From: CAZOWM01 sp964583615
Lineage (GTDB): Bacteria; Spirochaetota; B62-G9; DRHN01
Assembly (NCBI GenBank): GCA_964583615.1
Contig: CAZOWM010000023.1
Coordinates: forward strand, 1-52,568
Reading direction: 5' to 3'
DNA: 52,568 nucleotides
Shown here: positions 9,066-18,381 of the stretch, piece after piece
Numbering within the stretch: position 1 is the stretch's first letter
How the letters are laid out: each line of letters begins with the position of its first letter
Made by a program: the position numbers and the translations under genes
The notes under the pieces: model-generated
Databases searched by the model: none
What the model was told of the DNA's origin: nothing
What the model saw: the letters and a program-made list of their open reading frames with translations, nothing else

Positions 9066-11117
9066 TCAAACACCTGAGGCGACGCCTTGTTCTTTTAAAT
9101 CCATTACTTCATATATTTGAACCGGCTTTTTCTTTCCTTTCACCCGTATGAAATCGAGCTCTCTACATATGAAACGGTCGGCTAACGCCCTGTACGTGAA
9201 CTCGCTTATAATGATGTTTGTTCCGTAGATTTTATTCGTACCCTCGAGCCGTGCGCCGAGGTTCACATTGTCGCCCATAAGGGTATAGTCCATTCTGCTT
9301 TTTGAACCCATATTGCCGACAGTCATGATGCCGGTATTGAGCCCAATTCCGATATTCAGCCTCTTCTCCACAGGCCATTTCTCGTTGAGCACGTGAAGCG
9401 TACTCATCATTTCAAGTGCCGTAAGCGTTGCACGATCTGCGTGTTTCTCCTGCTCCAGGGGCGCGTTCCAGAAAGCCATGATCTCGTCTCCGACATATTT
9501 ATCGAGCGTGCCTTCATATTTGAATATTATTTCCGTCATTGCAGAGAGATACTCGTTCAGATGCGCCACAAGCTCCTGAGGAGTCAATTTTTCTGAAAGA
9601 GTGGTAAATCCCCGGATATCCGAGAACAAAACGGTGATGTTCTTGTCCTCTCCTCCGAGCTCGAGCTTTTCAGGATGTTTGAGAAGCTCGTCAACGATAC
9701 TCTTGCTAACATAGTTGGAGAACATGCCCTGTATCACCTTTTTTTCCCTTTCCTCGGTGAGGATCCTATACGCGATCATCGAAAACAGAGTGAGCATTCC
9801 GGTTATGAGCGGCGCGCTGAGATTCAAAACATAACGGTGCCGGTCGAATACGAACACCACGAGGAAAAAGTACACCACGGCAAGTAAAAATGTTGCGACA
9901 TAGCTGTAGAGAATCGACTTTCTTCCGACGATATAGCTGATGAGAAGACCAAAGAAGACGATGAGTGCGATATCGATGTAGTCAGGGGAAAATTGAATGA
10001 AATCTCTGTTGAGAAGCTGGGTAATCGCATTCCCGATCATTTCGATTCCAAACATCGGACCATACGGTGTCTGATGTATATCCTGAAGCCCTTCAGCATA
10101 TACTCCCACGAGGACGGTTTTGTCCTTGAAATACCGCGTACTTACCCTTCCCTCCACCACATCGGAAAATGATCTCACCTGAAATGTACCGGATCGGCCG
10201 TAAAAGTTTATGAAAAGTGTACCCTGGATATCGATCGGAATAATCACGTCACCCTTCATTTCAGGGTGCGTGTCGGTCTTCTGGAGAATCGCATTGTGCA
10301 GTATCACGTTCTCCCCCATGTTGATTTCCACATCATCGAGTCCTACCTGGTAATGCATCATGGCAAGCCACAGAATCGTCGACGGGTAGTATTTATCGTT
10401 GATTCGAACGACAAGCGCGAACCTTCGTGCAGTCTGATCCGCTTCTTTGGATGCAAGTTTCGGGCTCATACCGTACAGAGAGGTCGCAGGCGCAATTTTC
10501 ACATCGCTTTCGATTATTTTCTTGAACGGCGGTGTGACGATGTTGACAAATTGAGCATGGTCGTCCTGTGCGGGGATACCTCTGCTCTGCATCAAATCGA
10601 TTCTTTCCTGAACCTCCGAGCTGACGCTCGGGATCTGATTGCTCACATCCGCAAACATATCGACGATCGTATTGTCGCTATAGCGATTGAGTGCTTCAGC
10701 GAGAATCTCGTCTTCGGTGTTTTGCGATCGTTCCGTAAAAAGTACGTCGATGAGTGTTGCATTGGGTTTGAACTCCTGATCCGCGTTTATATTGCGTAAA
10801 AAATTCGCATACACACTGCGTTTCCACGGCCATCTGCCGAGCTCTGAGAGGCTTTTTTCGTCAAAACCGAAAATTACTATGTCGTTTCGGATACCCTTAG
10901 CCTTGTTAATCCTGAATACGCCTTCACTGATCTGCTCTGGCCTGTGGAACACATCGGTCATAAAAAAATTCAGGTTCATGGATTTTGATTCGATTGCATC
11001 GATGATTATTGTGTTTTTCAGTAAAACAATTATTACGATAATAATAAATAATCCAATTAAAAGGCTCATATTCTTGGAGCTAAAGATCTTCTTACCCTTT
11101 TTTTTCATTTGTGCCAT
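9066..11117 (-). CDS. CHASE2-domain class III adenylate cyclase, membrane-bound
   Basis: A 683-residue membrane receptor-cyclase. Order: an N-terminal transmembrane helix (about residues 18-38), a large extracytoplasmic CHASE2 domain (with IVIFGFDEKSLSELGRWPW and ATLIDVLFTE), three closely spaced transmembrane helices (about 375-450) and a cytoplasmic class III cyclase domain. The catalytic domain has LFSDIRGFT with the first metal aspartate, LDKYVGDEIMAFWNAP with the second aspartate and the adenine-selecting lysine, and MDYTLMGDNVNLGARLE. These residues support ATP rather than GTP as substrate. The CHASE2 ligand is unknown. The ATG at 11117 is preferred to 11132 because GAGGAG precedes it at good spacing. 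A cyclic-nucleotide-binding protein at 23538-24614 is a possible receiver of its cAMP. Confidence 0.88.
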   Translation of the reverse strand: MAQMKKKGKKIFSSKNMSLLIGLFIIIVIIVLLKNTIIIDAIESKSMNLNFFMTDVFHRPEQISEGVFRINKAKGIRNDIVIFGFDEKSLSELGRWPWKRSVYANFLRNINADQEFKPNATLIDVLFTERSQNTEDEILAEALNRYSDNTIVDMFADVSNQIPSVSSEVQERIDLMQSRGIPAQDDHAQFVNIVTPPFKKIIESDVKIAPATSLYGMSPKLASKEADQTARRFALVVRINDKYYPSTILWLAMMHYQVGLDDVEINMGENVILHNAILQKTDTHPEMKGDVIIPIDIQGTLFINFYGRSGTFQVRSFSDVVEGRVSTRYFKDKTVLVGVYAEGLQDIHQTPYGPMFGIEMIGNAITQLLNRDFIQFSPDYIDIALIVFFGLLISYIVGRKSILYSYVATFLLAVVYFFLVVFVFDRHRYVLNLSAPLITGMLTLFSMIAYRILTEEREKKVIQGMFSNYVSKSIVDELLKHPEKLELGGEDKNITVLFSDIRGFTTLSEKLTPQELVAHLNEYLSAMTEIIFKYEGTLDKYVGDEIMAFWNAPLEQEKHADRATLTALEMMSTLHVLNEKWPVEKRLNIGIGLNTGIMTVGNMGSKSRMDYTLMGDNVNLGARLEGTNKIYGTNIIISEFTYRALADRFICRELDFIRVKGKKKPVQIYEVMDLKEQGVASGV

Positions 11118-11220
11118 ACACTTTCTCCTCATTGGATATGAAAATGATATGCATTTTGGGAAATACCTGCTGAGCCTGCTAACAGAATTTTAGTATTAAG
11201 ATAAGAGGAATTCCACCCTT

Positions 11221-11922
11221 TTACATAAAATTCTTCAAGAGGAGCTGGCGTTTTTCCGCAAGATCTCTCCAGCTGCTCCACTGGTAGGCTGATACGATGA
11301 GGGAATACTGTTCTTCGGCCTTCTCGGGCTTGTCCTGCTTTTCCAGTACTTGACCGAGATTGAACAGTACGGTTGGAATGATATATGTTTCTTCGTATTC
11401 TTCCCGAATATTTTGATAGGTCTGCGCCGCTTTTTCCAGTTCGTCCAGCTGCTCGTAGCAGCTTGCCAGTTTCAGCATACACAGAAAAGAAATGTAGTAT
11501 TTTTTATTGATCACAGATCCTTTTTTGTAGACTTGTGCGGCCTGTTCATATTTTCCCGCATCGATGAGAATATTTCCCGTGTAGTACGCACTTTTCATTG
11601 CTGCTTTTGAATCAGAGTATGTATCGATGACCAGCTGAAAATCTTCTGTCAGGGCAACAAATTTATCCTTTTTTTCTTCATCAGAGAGATCCTGATTATT
11701 GATCAGTTCAGAATAGACCAGATAGACCTTGTCGAATGCACCGAACGCTGTCTGCTGCTTTTTCGTGATGAAATAGTCCACGGAAAAATAGGCGGCAACG
11801 ATTATCACGGCCATGGATACCGAAATAAGGATCGCTTTCAGATACTTACTGATAAACTGTTCCAATTTTTTCGTAATCTTTGTAAACACGTCTTCATGAA
11901 TATAGTGCTTCTCTTTTGCCAT
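11221..11922 (-). CDS. Membrane-anchored TPR protein (YfgM-like)
   Basis: A 233-residue protein with a charged cytoplasmic N-terminus, one transmembrane helix (about residues 28-51) and a C-terminal array of tetratricopeptide repeats (AYYTGNILIDAGKYEQAAQVY, LKLASCYEQLDELEKAAQTY and LFNLGQVLEKQDKPEKAEEQY are successive units). The topology resembles YfgM, the ancillary SecYEG translocon subunit, which has a single anchor and periplasmic TPRs. Similarity is judged by layout only, so the function is uncertain. It lies 23 bases downstream of the sigma-54 activator gene and may be in the rpsA transcript. Confidence 0.7.
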   Translation of the reverse strand: MAKEKHYIHEDVFTKITKKLEQFISKYLKAILISVSMAVIIVAAYFSVDYFITKKQQTAFGAFDKVYLVYSELINNQDLSDEEKKDKFVALTEDFQLVIDTYSDSKAAMKSAYYTGNILIDAGKYEQAAQVYKKGSVINKKYYISFLCMLKLASCYEQLDELEKAAQTYQNIREEYEETYIIPTVLFNLGQVLEKQDKPEKAEEQYSLIVSAYQWSSWRDLAEKRQLLLKNFM

Positions 11923-11945
11923 TCCTTACTCCAGTAATACCTTTT

Positions 11946-13457
11946 TTACATCTTGCTAATTTTCAGTTCACCGATAAGCCGGGAGAGGTAGGTTCTTTGA
12001 ATTTTCAAAATGGATGAGGCCTTCGTTTGTTTCCAGCCGGTTTTTTCGAGTACTTTGATGATATAGTTTCTTTTAAAATCGTTGATGGCTTCCTTGAGCG
12101 ACTGTACGGGCTCCACGTCGACCTCCCTGCTCAGTATCTGATCGTCACCGAGGTAGAGGTCTTTTCTGGTGATCTTTTCATCCTTGCAGAGCACAACCGA
12201 TCTCTCGATCACATTTTGAAGCTCCCGTACATTTCCCGGCCAGTAATATCGAGAGAGGATGTTAAGAACCTCGTTGGAGAATCCATTTATATTTTTTTTC
12301 AGCTCATGATTGAATCTGTTCAGGAAATACTCTGCGAGGAGCGGTATATCTTCCTTTCTTTCACGCAACGGAGGAATAAAAATGGGAAATACATTTAAAC
12401 GAAAGAAAAGGTCTTCTCGAAACCTGTTCTGTTTTACTTCCTCGTAGAGATTCTTGTTTGTTGCCGCAATGAGCCTGAGGTCCACCTGTTTCGACGTTGT
12501 TCCCCCTACCCTCTGGATAATGTGATCCTGAAGAACCCTCAGCAACTTTGATTGAACGTTATAGGAGAGCTCACCGATTTCATCAAGAAAAATGGTTCCT
12601 TCATTTGCCAGTTCGAATTTCCCCATCTTATCCGTTACCGCATCGGTGAACGCCCCCTTGACGTGCCCGAAGAGTTCTGTTTCGATCAGGTTATCGGGAA
12701 TCGCCGCACAGTTTACTTTAATGAATGGTTTGCTTCTCCGCTCACTGCGATAATGAATATGTTCAGCAAACAGCTCTTTTCCCGTACCACTTTCTCCGAG
12801 GAGCAGCACAGTCGTGTTCGTTTCTGCGACTTGATCCGCCATCTCGAGCTTTTCCTTGATCTGTCTTGATTCCCCGATAAATTTAGCCCGCACCTTCCCG
12901 TTGGAGAGCTCTTTCCTCAAATTGATATTCTCAAATTTCATGTCCTGGTATGCTCGTGCATTTTCAATTGCGATCGCTGCCAGGTTGGAAAATGTTTCAA
13001 GGAGTCCCTGGTCTCCCGCTGTAAAGCTGCCTCCTCCGATCTTGTTGATCACTTCGAGTACACCGATTGTTTTATCTTTCAGCTTCAACGGCACGCATAA
13101 TATCGAACTCGTCTTGAAATTCATCTGTTTACTGATGTCCTTGAACCACCGCTTATCTTCCTGAACATTTGGTACGAGAAGAGGTTTGGAGTATTTTGCG
13201 ACCCATCCGGCAATACCTTCTCCCATTTTGAGAGTGTATTTCTTTACCTCCTCGCTCTTATCACCGAGCGCTACATGGAAATAGAGTGTGTTGTCTGTTT
13301 CATCTATGAGGAGCAGAGAGCTGGCCTCTGCCTTGACAACACGATTTGCAGAGTTCATTATTCTGCTGAGCACTTCGTTGATATCAAATGTTGAATTGAT
13401 GAGCGTGCTGATCTTGATGATTTCTTCAAAATCACCCGCATTTTTCAATGGCGGCAT
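11946..13457 (-). CDS. GAF-domain sigma-54-dependent transcriptional activator
   Basis: A 503-residue bacterial enhancer-binding protein. Order: GAF sensory domain (about residues 10-168), AAA+ sigma-54 interaction domain with Walker A GESGTGKE (221-228) and Walker B GTIFLDEIGEL (287-297), arginine-finger region FREDLFFRLNVF, and a C-terminal Fis-type helix-turn-helix (GWKQTKASSILKIQRTYLSRLI). It resembles NtrC/NorR-class activators that use a GAF domain rather than a phosphoreceiver. The sigma-54 contact loop reads GAFTDA (268-273) instead of GAFTGA. The start codon directly abuts the rpsA stop (TAA-ATG), implying coupled translation with ribosomal protein S1. No sigma-54 (-24/-12) promoter was recognised in the intergenic regions, so its targets are unknown. 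Confidence 0.9.
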   Translation of the reverse strand: MPPLKNAGDFEEIIKISTLINSTFDINEVLSRIMNSANRVVKAEASSLLLIDETDNTLYFHVALGDKSEEVKKYTLKMGEGIAGWVAKYSKPLLVPNVQEDKRWFKDISKQMNFKTSSILCVPLKLKDKTIGVLEVINKIGGGSFTAGDQGLLETFSNLAAIAIENARAYQDMKFENINLRKELSNGKVRAKFIGESRQIKEKLEMADQVAETNTTVLLLGESGTGKELFAEHIHYRSERRSKPFIKVNCAAIPDNLIETELFGHVKGAFTDAVTDKMGKFELANEGTIFLDEIGELSYNVQSKLLRVLQDHIIQRVGGTTSKQVDLRLIAATNKNLYEEVKQNRFREDLFFRLNVFPIFIPPLRERKEDIPLLAEYFLNRFNHELKKNINGFSNEVLNILSRYYWPGNVRELQNVIERSVVLCKDEKITRKDLYLGDDQILSREVDVEPVQSLKEAINDFKRNYIIKVLEKTGWKQTKASSILKIQRTYLSRLIGELKISKM

Positions 13458-15182
13458 TTACTTCCCTATATTGGATAAATCTATAAGATCCCCTAAGCTG
13501 ACAGAATCTGTTTTCTCAACATCATTTGCGATATATTTCTGAATTTCCTGCTTCTCAAGACGGTTGAGAAAGTCTTTGACACTCAGCGATACTTTTTTCT
13601 TGTTTTCGTCGATATCGATCACCATAGCCTTTACTTTGTCTCCAACTTTGCAGTGATCGCCCGGGTTCTCTACCTTTTCATGAGAAAGCTGTGAAACGTG
13701 AATAAGACCCTCTATTTCATCGTCCACCTTTACAAATACTCCGAAATCTGTAATACTGCTTACTTCTCCAGTGATGATGCTGCCAATGGGGTGCCTTTCT
13801 TTCAGGCTTGCCCACGGATTATCCATCAGTTGTTTCAGCCCCATCTGTATTCTTCTGTTTTCTCTGTCAATCGATAGTATCACGACTTCAATGCTGTCAC
13901 CGACATTGAAATTGTCTAATAGATTTCTCACCTGTTTTTTCCATGAGATATCATCGACATGAAGGAAACCCTCTATTCCCTCCTCAAGCTCAATAAACAT
14001 TCCCGAACGTGTAATCTTGTTGACCGTCGCTTTCACTCGTGACCCAATGGAATACCGTGTGTCGACGGCGTCCCACGGATTGGGTAAAACCTGTTTCAAT
14101 CCCAGTGAAACGGTTTTTTTATCCAGGTCGTAATCGAGAACCATGACCTCGACTCTATCTCCGACCTTCAGCACCTCCTTCGGATGGCTGATCCTTTTCG
14201 TCCACGATAGTTCAGAGACATGCAAGAGCCCTTCAATTCCATCTTCGAGCCGGATGAACCCACCGAAATTGGTGAGCTTTGTCACTGAACCGTCGTATTT
14301 TTTCCCTTTCTGATATCGTTCTTCGAATGTTTTCCATGGATCATCCACCATCTGCTTTAAGCCGAGGGAAACTTTCCTGTTTTCATGGTCGATCGAGAGT
14401 ATCCTGAGCTGAAGGTTTTCTCCTTTTTTAATGTGCCGTTTCGGATCGTACACCCTCCCCCATGACATGTCGTTTATGTGGAGGAGGCCGTCAATACATC
14501 CTATATCGATGAACGCGCCATAGCTCACGATATCTTTCACCACACCCTCAACAACATCACCCTCTTTCTTGGTTTCGAAAAATTCCCGGATTTCTTTTTC
14601 CCTCTTATTTTCCATATGTTTTCTGTGAGAGACGACTATATTGTTCTTACCGCTGAGTTTATCAATTTGAAACAGGAGCCTTTCCCCAATTAGACTTTCT
14701 GGGTTACTGATTTTTTTCATCGATGCCTGTGAGTTGGGAAGAAATGCATTGAATCCATTGATTTCAACAGAATACCCACCTTTGATGACTTCTTTTATCC
14801 TGCCTTCAAGAGGGAACCCTTTGTGAAATGCATTTTGTATGTTATCCCACTTTACAATCTCATCAGCTTTTTTCTTCGAGAGAATCGGTTTGCCGTCTTT
14901 GCTCTCCTTTCTTACGAGCATCACTTTTATTTTTTCACCGGTTTCGGGTTTGGAAGAGAATTCACTCAGTGAAATATCTCCCTCTGATTTGTACCCAATG
15001 TCAACGAACACCGAATCCGCTACAACGGCGACGACAACTCCTTCGACAATCTCCCCTTCTGAAAAAGCAGACAAATCCTTGATGAATTCCTCTTTAAATT
15101 TTTCTTCATGCATTTCGTCTACTGTGTATGCTGAGCTCTCCGGGGGAATTTTCTCATTACCCGAATCGTCATTGTTCTCCAT
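13458..15182 (-). CDS. rpsA: Ribosomal protein S1
   Basis: A 574-residue protein with six S1 RNA-binding domains, the number in E. coli S1. Examples of their signature: GVVVAVVADSVFVDIGYKSE (domain 1), GVVKDIVSYGAFIDIGCIDG (3), GSVTKLTNFGGFIRLEDGIE (4) and GEVSSITDFGVFVKVDDEIE (6). S1 helps mRNA bind the 30S subunit. It follows cmk by 6 bases, the classic cmk-rpsA pairing, and is followed without gap by the GAF/sigma-54 activator. An acidic N-terminal leader of about 35 residues precedes domain 1. ATG with GGAGT upstream. Confidence 0.95.
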   Translation of the reverse strand: MENNDDSGNEKIPPESSAYTVDEMHEEKFKEEFIKDLSAFSEGEIVEGVVVAVVADSVFVDIGYKSEGDISLSEFSSKPETGEKIKVMLVRKESKDGKPILSKKKADEIVKWDNIQNAFHKGFPLEGRIKEVIKGGYSVEINGFNAFLPNSQASMKKISNPESLIGERLLFQIDKLSGKNNIVVSHRKHMENKREKEIREFFETKKEGDVVEGVVKDIVSYGAFIDIGCIDGLLHINDMSWGRVYDPKRHIKKGENLQLRILSIDHENRKVSLGLKQMVDDPWKTFEERYQKGKKYDGSVTKLTNFGGFIRLEDGIEGLLHVSELSWTKRISHPKEVLKVGDRVEVMVLDYDLDKKTVSLGLKQVLPNPWDAVDTRYSIGSRVKATVNKITRSGMFIELEEGIEGFLHVDDISWKKQVRNLLDNFNVGDSIEVVILSIDRENRRIQMGLKQLMDNPWASLKERHPIGSIITGEVSSITDFGVFVKVDDEIEGLIHVSQLSHEKVENPGDHCKVGDKVKAMVIDIDENKKKVSLSVKDFLNRLEKQEIQKYIANDVEKTDSVSLGDLIDLSNIGK

Positions 15183-15188
15183 GGTAGT

Positions 15189-15842
15189 CTACTCCTGCTT
15201 TTGTTCACTGATTTTCTTTATGATGTAATCACACACTTCATCAACTGTCATATTGGTCGAATCTATGTAGCATGCATCATGTGCTTTCTTAAGAGGAGAG
15301 TTTTTTCTCGAACTGTCATAGGAGTCCCGCGCCTTAATACGCTCAATCATCTTTGTTACATCGTTTATGTGATTTCGGCTTTTTTCATCCTTTATACGCC
15401 GGCGAGCCCTTTCTTCAACAGTTGCATCGAGATAGAACTTGTGTTTCGTTTGGGAGAATACAACGGTCCCGATGTCCCTTCCTTCAGCAACAATATCTCT
15501 ATTTTTACCTATTTCCCTCTGAAGTTCAACCATTTTTTTTCTTACGAAGCCGAGACTCGATATATAACTCACCAGGCTCGTTACCTCTTCACTTCTTATT
15601 TCTCTGTCTACGTTTTCATTTCCGATGCGTACACCGCCTCCGGAAATGTCGAGCTCAAAGGTGTCTAAAAGCCTCCTGATCTGTCCGATTTCGTCAGGAT
15701 GTACATGATTTTTCAACACGTGCAGGGTAAATGCCCGATACATTGCTCCAGTATCGAGATAATGAATACCGAGCTTCCTGGCGACTTTTCTCGCAACAGT
15801 ACTCTTTCCCGCACCTGCAGGACCATCTATCGCAATAACCAT
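15189..15842 (-). CDS. cmk: Cytidylate kinase
   Basis: A 217-residue P-loop kinase that phosphorylates CMP/dCMP. Seen: MVIAIDGPAGAGKSTVARKVA with the Walker A motif, YLDTGAMYRAFTLH, DIVAEGRDIGTVVF, DATVEERARRR and a late RDSYDSSR segment, all family-typical. It precedes rpsA by 6 bases in the common cmk-rpsA arrangement and follows the pseudouridine synthase gene by 19 bases. The ATG lies after an A-rich stretch with a weak ribosome site, compatible with coupling to the upstream gene. Confidence 0.95.
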   Translation of the reverse strand: MVIAIDGPAGAGKSTVARKVARKLGIHYLDTGAMYRAFTLHVLKNHVHPDEIGQIRRLLDTFELDISGGGVRIGNENVDREIRSEEVTSLVSYISSLGFVRKKMVELQREIGKNRDIVAEGRDIGTVVFSQTKHKFYLDATVEERARRRIKDEKSRNHINDVTKMIERIKARDSYDSSRKNSPLKKAHDACYIDSTNMTVDEVCDYIIKKISEQKQE

Positions 15843-15861
15843 TTTTTTTCAAGTGTGTGCC

Positions 15862-16581
15862 CTATTGTGGTCCAACACTCCAAAGAAGTTTCTGTATCTC
15901 CGTATTCGTTAACTCGCGATATCCTCCAACCGGAAGATCTCCCAGTTCGAGAGGGCCAACTGCGATTCTTTTCAGTTTACGCACCTGCAGGGGGATACTC
16001 TGAAAAAGAATTCTAATCTCCCTGTTTTTTCCCTCATAGAGCAAGATAATCGCTTTTACCGAGCTAATTTTTTCGATATCACTTACGACATATTTTACAC
16101 CTCTAATATATACACCATTTTTCCATGCAGCAATCGATTTATAGGGAATTTTTTTCTCAGTTGATACCTCATATTTTTTCATAACTCCTCGTGAAGGGTG
16201 GCTGACTCGGTAAGCGAACTCTCCATCATTGGTGAGAAGGAGCAATCCTTCGGACATATAATCCAAGCGGCCGACAGAATAGATACCATCGTTTATTGTT
16301 TTACTGTCAATTATGTCGTATATCAGCTTTCTTTTCGCCGGGTCTTTCCTTGAACAAAGATAACCGGCCGGTTTATTGAGCATCAGATATATGTTTCTCA
16401 TATTTCTGTTGATCATCTGCCCATCGACTTCTATCACTGAAGAGTCTAAAACTTTCGTCCCTAAACAGTTTTTTACAACTCCGTTCACTCGCACTCTTCC
16501 TTCCTTGATCAGCACTTCAGCCTTGCGGCGTGACGAGTATCCGTACCGGGCGATTAATTTCTGTAGTCTGATTTGGGACAT
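15862..16581 (-). CDS. RsuA/RluB-family rRNA pseudouridine synthase
   Basis: A 239-residue pseudouridine synthase. It has an N-terminal S4 RNA-binding domain (RLQKLIARYGYSSRRKAEVL, then GRVRVNG) and a catalytic domain with YSVGRLDYMSEGLLLLTNDG, whose aspartate is the nucleophile. KNREIRILFQSI is the other conserved block. The family modifies 16S (RsuA) or 23S (RluB/E/F) rRNA; the exact site cannot be assigned. The start at 16581 (MSQIRLQK) matches family N-termini; a GTG at 16605 would add eight residues. The gene lies between scpB and cmk, a frequent order in bacteria (scpA-scpB-rluB-cmk). Confidence 0.9.
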   Translation of the reverse strand: MSQIRLQKLIARYGYSSRRKAEVLIKEGRVRVNGVVKNCLGTKVLDSSVIEVDGQMINRNMRNIYLMLNKPAGYLCSRKDPAKRKLIYDIIDSKTINDGIYSVGRLDYMSEGLLLLTNDGEFAYRVSHPSRGVMKKYEVSTEKKIPYKSIAAWKNGVYIRGVKYVVSDIEKISSVKAIILLYEGKNREIRILFQSIPLQVRKLKRIAVGPLELGDLPVGGYRELTNTEIQKLLWSVGPQ

Positions 16582-16617
16582 AATATCGATTAATCCCAGA
16601 GCCACCCATTGAGCTCA

Positions 16618-17163
16618 TTATGTTTTCTCAAAATCACTGATCGGCGGTAGATCCTTCAGGCTGAGAAGGCCGAAGTAATTTAAAAAGTGGTCCGTGGTTT
16701 TATAGAGGATTGGTTTGCCGGGAGCATCTTTTTTCCCTGCAAATTGAACAAGTTTTTGTTCAAGCAGAAACTTCAATATATGTCCTGCCTGCACGCCTCT
16801 TATTTTCTCAATTTCTGACCTGGTTATGGGTTGCCTGTATGCGATAATTGCGAGAGTTTCCAGAGCAGCGTTTGAGAGACGGACCTTTTGCCTTGAATCA
16901 TAGTACTTTCCAAGAAGGGAAAAGAGCGATTTTCTTACACTCAGCTGGTAATCGAATTGATCATTTTCAGTTATACAAAGAGATGAACCCATCTGACGGT
17001 ATTTTTGCTCAAGCTCGTGGATACTTTTTTTGATCTCCTCTTTTTTCCTCCCTATGAGTTTTTCCAAGTATCGAATATTCACCGGCCTGTTTTCAAGGAA
17101 GAGCAACGCTTCGACCAGATTACTTGTGCTGACGTCGTCTTTATTGTTCAACTCTGATCTCAT
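16618..17163 (-). CDS. scpB: Segregation and condensation protein B
   Basis: A 181-residue protein of two winged-helix domains that works with ScpA and SMC as the kleisin-accessory part of bacterial condensin. Seen: VEALLFLENRPVNIRYLEKL at the start, LETLAIIAYRQPITRSEIEK followed by IRGVQAGHIL, and a C-terminal FLNYFGLLSLKDLP, all ScpB signatures. It starts within the end of scpA (23-base overlap), showing coupled translation with its partner. Confidence 0.94.
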   Translation of the reverse strand: MRSELNNKDDVSTSNLVEALLFLENRPVNIRYLEKLIGRKKEEIKKSIHELEQKYRQMGSSLCITENDQFDYQLSVRKSLFSLLGKYYDSRQKVRLSNAALETLAIIAYRQPITRSEIEKIRGVQAGHILKFLLEQKLVQFAGKKDAPGKPILYKTTDHFLNYFGLLSLKDLPPISDFEKT

Positions 17164-17881
17164 CTCTCCGAACGATTTTTATAGTGCCGAACAACTTATG
17201 CTGAAGTATGAATATCTTCTTCATTTTCACAAGCTCCAGAAGCGCGAGAAACGTAACGATGAGGATGTATTTTGAATTCCGTTGGGGAAAAAGTGAATGA
17301 AACCCCAGAGTCTGATTTTTTGCGAGATAATCGAGAATTTCGTTTATTTTATCGTCTATGGAAACTTCTTCCAGCTCTACGGATTTGAATACCGTTTTAT
17401 CGACCTCCCTGGCAACACGGGAGAACGCGATTATCAGGTCTATGATCGAAACTTCTTCCCAGTTTTCGTTGTCCTTGAAGTCGATCATGAGTTGTGGCTC
17501 TCTTCTGATGAGGACCGTATCGTCCTCGATGCTCGTCTTCATTATACGGGCAACATTCTTGTATTTCTGGTACTCTATGAGATTGTCAACAAATTCCCTT
17601 CGATCATCCACTTCATCATCAGCAAAATCGATCGTCTGCGGCAGCAGGGTCCTGGATTTCATATAGATAAGAATGGACGTAATGAGAATGAAGCTCGATG
17701 TCTTTTCTATATTGAGCTGTGAAGACTCTTCCAGAAAATCGAGAAACTGCTGTGTGATATCGGAAATGACGAGATCATTGATATTGATCTTGGAATTTTT
17801 TACAAGGTAAAGAAGAAGGTCGAACGGGCCTTCGAACTTCTCCAATTTCACAACATATGTATCGTGGTCAGCCCTGTTCAT
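17141..17881 (-). CDS. scpA: Segregation and condensation protein A (kleisin)
   Basis: A 246-residue kleisin that bridges SMC heads. The N-terminus has VKLEKFEGPFDLLLYLVKNS and DLVISDITQQFLDFLE, characteristic of ScpA; the middle is acidic and variable, and the C-terminus is a winged helix that binds SMC (VTFLALLELVKMKKIFILQH). It overlaps folK by 4 bases (ATGA) upstream and scpB by 23 bases downstream, so the three are coupled. No smc gene is in the window. Confidence 0.93.
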   Translation of the reverse strand: MNRADHDTYVVKLEKFEGPFDLLLYLVKNSKININDLVISDITQQFLDFLEESSQLNIEKTSSFILITSILIYMKSRTLLPQTIDFADDEVDDRREFVDNLIEYQKYKNVARIMKTSIEDDTVLIRREPQLMIDFKDNENWEEVSIIDLIIAFSRVAREVDKTVFKSVELEEVSIDDKINEILDYLAKNQTLGFHSLFPQRNSKYILIVTFLALLELVKMKKIFILQHKLFGTIKIVRRDEIRVEQ

Positions 17882-18381
17882 TCTATTTCGATGTCTTGTT
17901 TTTTCTTGAAGATTTGTACATGCTGTTCAGAGTCATCGTTTATTGCGTCATTTATACGAATATCTTCACCGTTCACAGAAATCATATCAGTAATCTCGGA
18001 AAGAGGGATAAGGACAAAGTTCCTCTTGAACATCTCTCTGTGCGGAAGTGTGAGAACATCTGTCGTGAGCACCGTTTTTTCCATGTGAAGTATGTCAATA
18101 TCGATTAATCTTGGCCCCCACATGAACGTTTTCACTCTTCCCATGTTTTTCTCAATCGTTTTCACTGTGCTGAGCACCTCAAAAGGTGAGCTCTTAGCAG
18201 TATCTACCTTCACCACCATATTCAAAAAAGCCGCCTGCCGTGTGTAGCCTATCGGCGAAGTGGTGTGGATAGACGAAATATCGAGGATGGGATAATGAAA
18301 TTTGATTCGCTCGATCGCAGTTATCAGGTTGTGCTCTCTATCGCCAATATTTGAACCAATCCCGAGATACGCAACCTTCAT
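17878..18381 (-). CDS. folK: 2-amino-4-hydroxy-6-hydroxymethyldihydropteridine pyrophosphokinase
   Basis: A 167-residue HPPK, which pyrophosphorylates the pterin alcohol in folate synthesis. Seen: YLGIGSNIGDREHNL, SPIGYTRQAAFLNMV, the metal-binding MWGPRLIDIDIL and LPHREMFKRNFVLIPL. Folate is the C1 carrier of the Wood-Ljungdahl methyl branch, but folK here sits in a housekeeping string. ATGA overlaps join it to dapB (upstream) and scpA (downstream). Confidence 0.93.
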   Translation of the reverse strand: MKVAYLGIGSNIGDREHNLITAIERIKFHYPILDISSIHTTSPIGYTRQAAFLNMVVKVDTAKSSPFEVLSTVKTIEKNMGRVKTFMWGPRLIDIDILHMEKTVLTTDVLTLPHREMFKRNFVLIPLSEITDMISVNGEDIRINDAINDDSEQHVQIFKKKQDIEIE

